The position numbers and the translations under genes are program-made. The notes under the pieces are model-generated. The model was not told where the DNA came from, did no database searches, and saw nothing but the letters and a program-made list of their open reading frames with translations. Of a DNA stretch of 64,000 nt, positions 62,096-64,000 are shown in pieces. Origin of the DNA: Norana najaformis (lineage: Eukaryota > Annelida > Clitellata > Crassiclitellata > Hormogastridae). Numbering within the stretch: the stretch's first letter is position 1; every line of letters starts with the position of its first letter. The stretch lies in NCBI GenBank assembly GCA_964023275.1, contig OZ029917.1, forward strand, positions 18,110,374 through 18,174,373. Reading direction: 5' to 3'.

Positions 62096-63299
62096 ATTAA
62101 AGTTGGTTGTGGATACCGTAACGCCCGACGTTAGCCTATACACGAGACTCGAATAACGCCCGCTACGCAGTTGGTCAATACATAGCACGTGATTTTGTGC
62201 ATGTGAACGGGGCTGATGGGCATGACTGAAGTTGTCGAGGATGCGTTCCCGTCCGCCGGGGTGACTGAATTGGTCGCAGATCCTATCACGCCCAAATATA
62301 GTAAAGCGTAACAGGTGTTGTAAGTTAGGAAAGGACTGCTGCAAAAACGATCTAATTTGGACCCCTTTCTGATAAAATATCTGTATATTAATAACTGGAT
62401 GTTGTTACGAGAACCTGCCTAACTGCCTATCATGCAACTGCAAACGAATAAGAAACGGGGATTTTCTAAAAAAAATCAGTCCAACAAACCCATAAATACA
62501 TTTCTTTTTGGGAAAACACAAGTTTATTGCTTCATAGCCCATTTTTATGCGTTTTTGTTGGCGGAACGTGACCATTGGTATTTGTAATTAAAATGCATGA
62601 AATAGCGATCAGAGTATGGAATTACAACCGTAATCGTAATCAAAACCTTATAAAGCGCCACTTCAAGATAAAACTCATCAGAGGTGCTCCCACCCCAATT
62701 TCCCATGACTAGTGGGGAATAACACGGTCTTCAAACGCTTGCGGAAAAGAGAGGGAGGAAGAGAGAGGAATTCCCGCCTAAGGTCACCAGGCAGGTTGTT
62801 CCATGAGGCAGGGCCAACAACGGCGAAGCTGCGATGCTGTGCAGTAGTAGTGCGAGCCATAGGAACTACCAGGTCTCCCTGGACTGCCGATCGCAGCAGT
62901 CAGCGGCCAGGGACAGAAGAAACAGGGACACAGAGGTCCCTTAGATAAATAGGTGAACTGCCAACAAGGCAGCTGTGCACAAAGGCCAGAATTTTAAACT
63001 GGATGCATTCTCGGATTGGAAGCCAATGCAGTTTTTCCAGCATGAATAAGGAGATATGGCCAAACTTTGGAATGCCGCCATTATCTTTTTAAGGGAAATT
63101 GATGTAAAAGCTAGCTAAATTGATGCAGCCCAATGGCCGCCATTTCAAAATCTAGAAATCCATCCGGAAGTGACCAAAATCACAACGAAAGTGCAAATTT
63201 CACGTGAGATGCTTTAGCCAATAGCGTGACGGGCGTGAATCTAGTCTCCGAGTTTCTGCTAACGTTCCGGGCGTTAACGGGACCACTACGATTAAAGTT
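62096..63299. mobile_element. Mutator-like TIR element 2, split by a LINE
   Basis: A second copy of the same element (62105-63290) in the same orientation, with its own 9-bp duplication ATTAAAGTT (62096-62104 and 63291-63299). It matches element 1 along its length (e.g. CTGATAAAATATCTGTA, AATAACTGGATGTTGTTA) except for a 451-base insertion near 62617-63067. Because the duplications differ, the two copies are separate insertions 9 bases apart, not a tandem duplication. Confidence 0.85.
62623..63067 (-). mobile_element. LINE 3' end inserted in Mutator-like element 2
   Basis: The minus-strand frame reads ARTTTAQHRSFAVVGPASWN, NLPGDLRREFLSLPPSLFRK, RLKTVLF, a CR1/L2-type reverse transcriptase C-terminus. 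It is followed by a 3' UTR with CTCTGATGAGTTTTATCTTG, GGCGCTTTATAAGG and a GATTACGATTACGG tail. TGGAAT lies on both sides (62617-62622 and 63068-63073), probably a short target-site duplication. About 445 bp remain, 5' truncated. Confidence 0.8.
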
Positions 63300-63900
63300 T
63301 CCTCAACTGTGTACAGCGCCAGCAGCCTTTAGCTTTATTAAGGAGTCGTCGAAAATGACGTCACGCGGACAGACGATATGCCCATAACGACCGAAATAGC
63401 CGGTACCCTAAAGTGTATGCATGCCCAAATTCTTGCACCTAGCGCAGATAAACACGAATTATCGAAGGGGTGTCGCGGTTTGTTAGTTACAATGTGTTAC
63501 ACCCAAACTCCAAATCATGACCTTTAACATTTCGGTCGATAGAAACAAAAGAGAGCAAATTAATTTTAAAATTGAAATAATCACTGTCAGCTTAAATACC
63601 GGTTAATCAAGACAATTGTGAATTTAAGAGATATTTGTCAGAAACTCCAACTGCTAACCATCTAACCATAGAGCATGCTATGCAATAGAAATCGCCCAAG
63701 GCGAGCGATTATTCATCACAACGAGGACTTAACACTGAGTGAGTAAGCAAGTAAGGAAGAACGAAAGCAAACGTCTAGGATAACACCCATATCATTGGTA
63801 GCACCACAACATTTGCACTTCACCACTGGCAATTTCTGCGCTGGTCTTTCACTCAAAACTGAAAACATTTCTTTTCCAAAAATTCTATCCAAACAACAGA
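63300..63900. other. No gene recognised
   Basis: Unique-looking sequence past the Mutator-like element. The CpG content is moderate near 63340-63480 (AAGGAGTCGTCGAAAATGAC). The small minus-strand frame at 63716-63913 overlaps the LINE end below and lacks supporting signals. Confidence 0.4.
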
Positions 63901-63904
63901 AAAA

Positions 63905-64000
63905 GTACTCCATAGCAGCCCCACCCCTCTGGAATTAACTCCCGCCAGAATTAGAACAATTATCTTATCCATCGAACTCACCAACACTTCACCTCTTTCA
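63905..64000 (+). mobile_element. CR1/L2-like LINE C-terminus, runs off the window
   Basis: The plus strand reads AAPPLWN, a stop, LPPELEQLSYPSNSPTLHLF. This fits the terminal AAPxLWNSLPPxLR...SLPSFKxxLKTHLF segment of CR1/L2 reverse transcriptases. One in-frame stop replaces the Ser of WNSLP. The remainder is outside the window. Confidence 0.6.

Noticed and set aside
61365-63290. Simple tandem duplication of ~740 bp
   Set aside because: Each copy has its own distinct 9-bp flanking duplication, so two separate transposon insertions explain it better.
63716-63913. Minus-strand 65-codon frame with CKCC
   Set aside because: It lacks splice context and overlaps the plus-strand LINE C-terminus; the cysteines are likely fortuitous.
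1-64000. CRISPR arrays, operons, bacterial-type promoters or a defence-like gene cluster
   Set aside because: The window is intron-rich animal DNA. The regular arrays seen are minisatellites without spacer diversity, and no prokaryotic gene block is present.

Overview
This is a eukaryotic nuclear window from an invertebrate animal. It is intron-rich and AT-leaning, full of microsatellites and old transposons, with a 10-N scaffold gap at 49404-49413. AP-4 epsilon, eIF3i, an Rbfox protein and an RRM/zinc-knuckle SR protein are all animal genes. AP-4 is lost in flies and nematodes. With the CR1/L2-like and RTE-like LINE debris, this points to a non-ecdysozoan, perhaps a mollusc or other marine lophotrochozoan. 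The lineage call is inference and weak.

Layout: (1) 494-14436, plus strand: the 3' fifteen coding exons of the AP-4 adaptor large subunit epsilon (AP4E1), with an internally deleted piggyBac element and a 77-bp minisatellite in its introns. (2) 14437-18021: intergenic, with two tRNA-derived SINE candidates. (3) 18022-24552, plus: a complete nine-exon EIF3I encoding 325 residues. (4) 26107-27612, minus, convergent with EIF3I: one large coding exon for an unrecognised 501-residue protein with LXXLL-type motifs and a SUMO-type site. (5) 28-39 kb: a transposon and simple-repeat zone holding a Ty3/gypsy integrase scrap, several non-LTR reverse transcriptase pieces, a 500-bp CATA satellite, and a LINE inserted inside an older LINE with a readable 11-bp target-site duplication. 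(6) 39054-49312, plus: nine exons of an RBFOX-family RNA-binding protein, running up to the scaffold gap. (7) 49414-53316: repeat-bearing intergenic DNA. (8) 53317-60764, minus: a four-coding-exon SR splicing factor (RRM, CCHC knuckle, RS tail), with an antisense LINE in its first coding intron and a candidate poison exon near its 3' end. (9) 61365-63290: two related 0.7-kb terminal-inverted-repeat elements, each with its own 9-bp target-site duplication (Mutator-like), the second split by a LINE 3' end. The window ends in another LINE 3' fragment.

The genes are not an operon and share no pathway. AP4E1 acts in trans-Golgi sorting and EIF3I in translation initiation; Rbfox and the SR protein are both splicing regulators but are separated by the gap. 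The most unusual content is the transposon stratigraphy (insertions with clean duplications) and the unrecognised LXXLL protein. Exon joins were checked by hand for splice consensus and codon phase. No database search was run.
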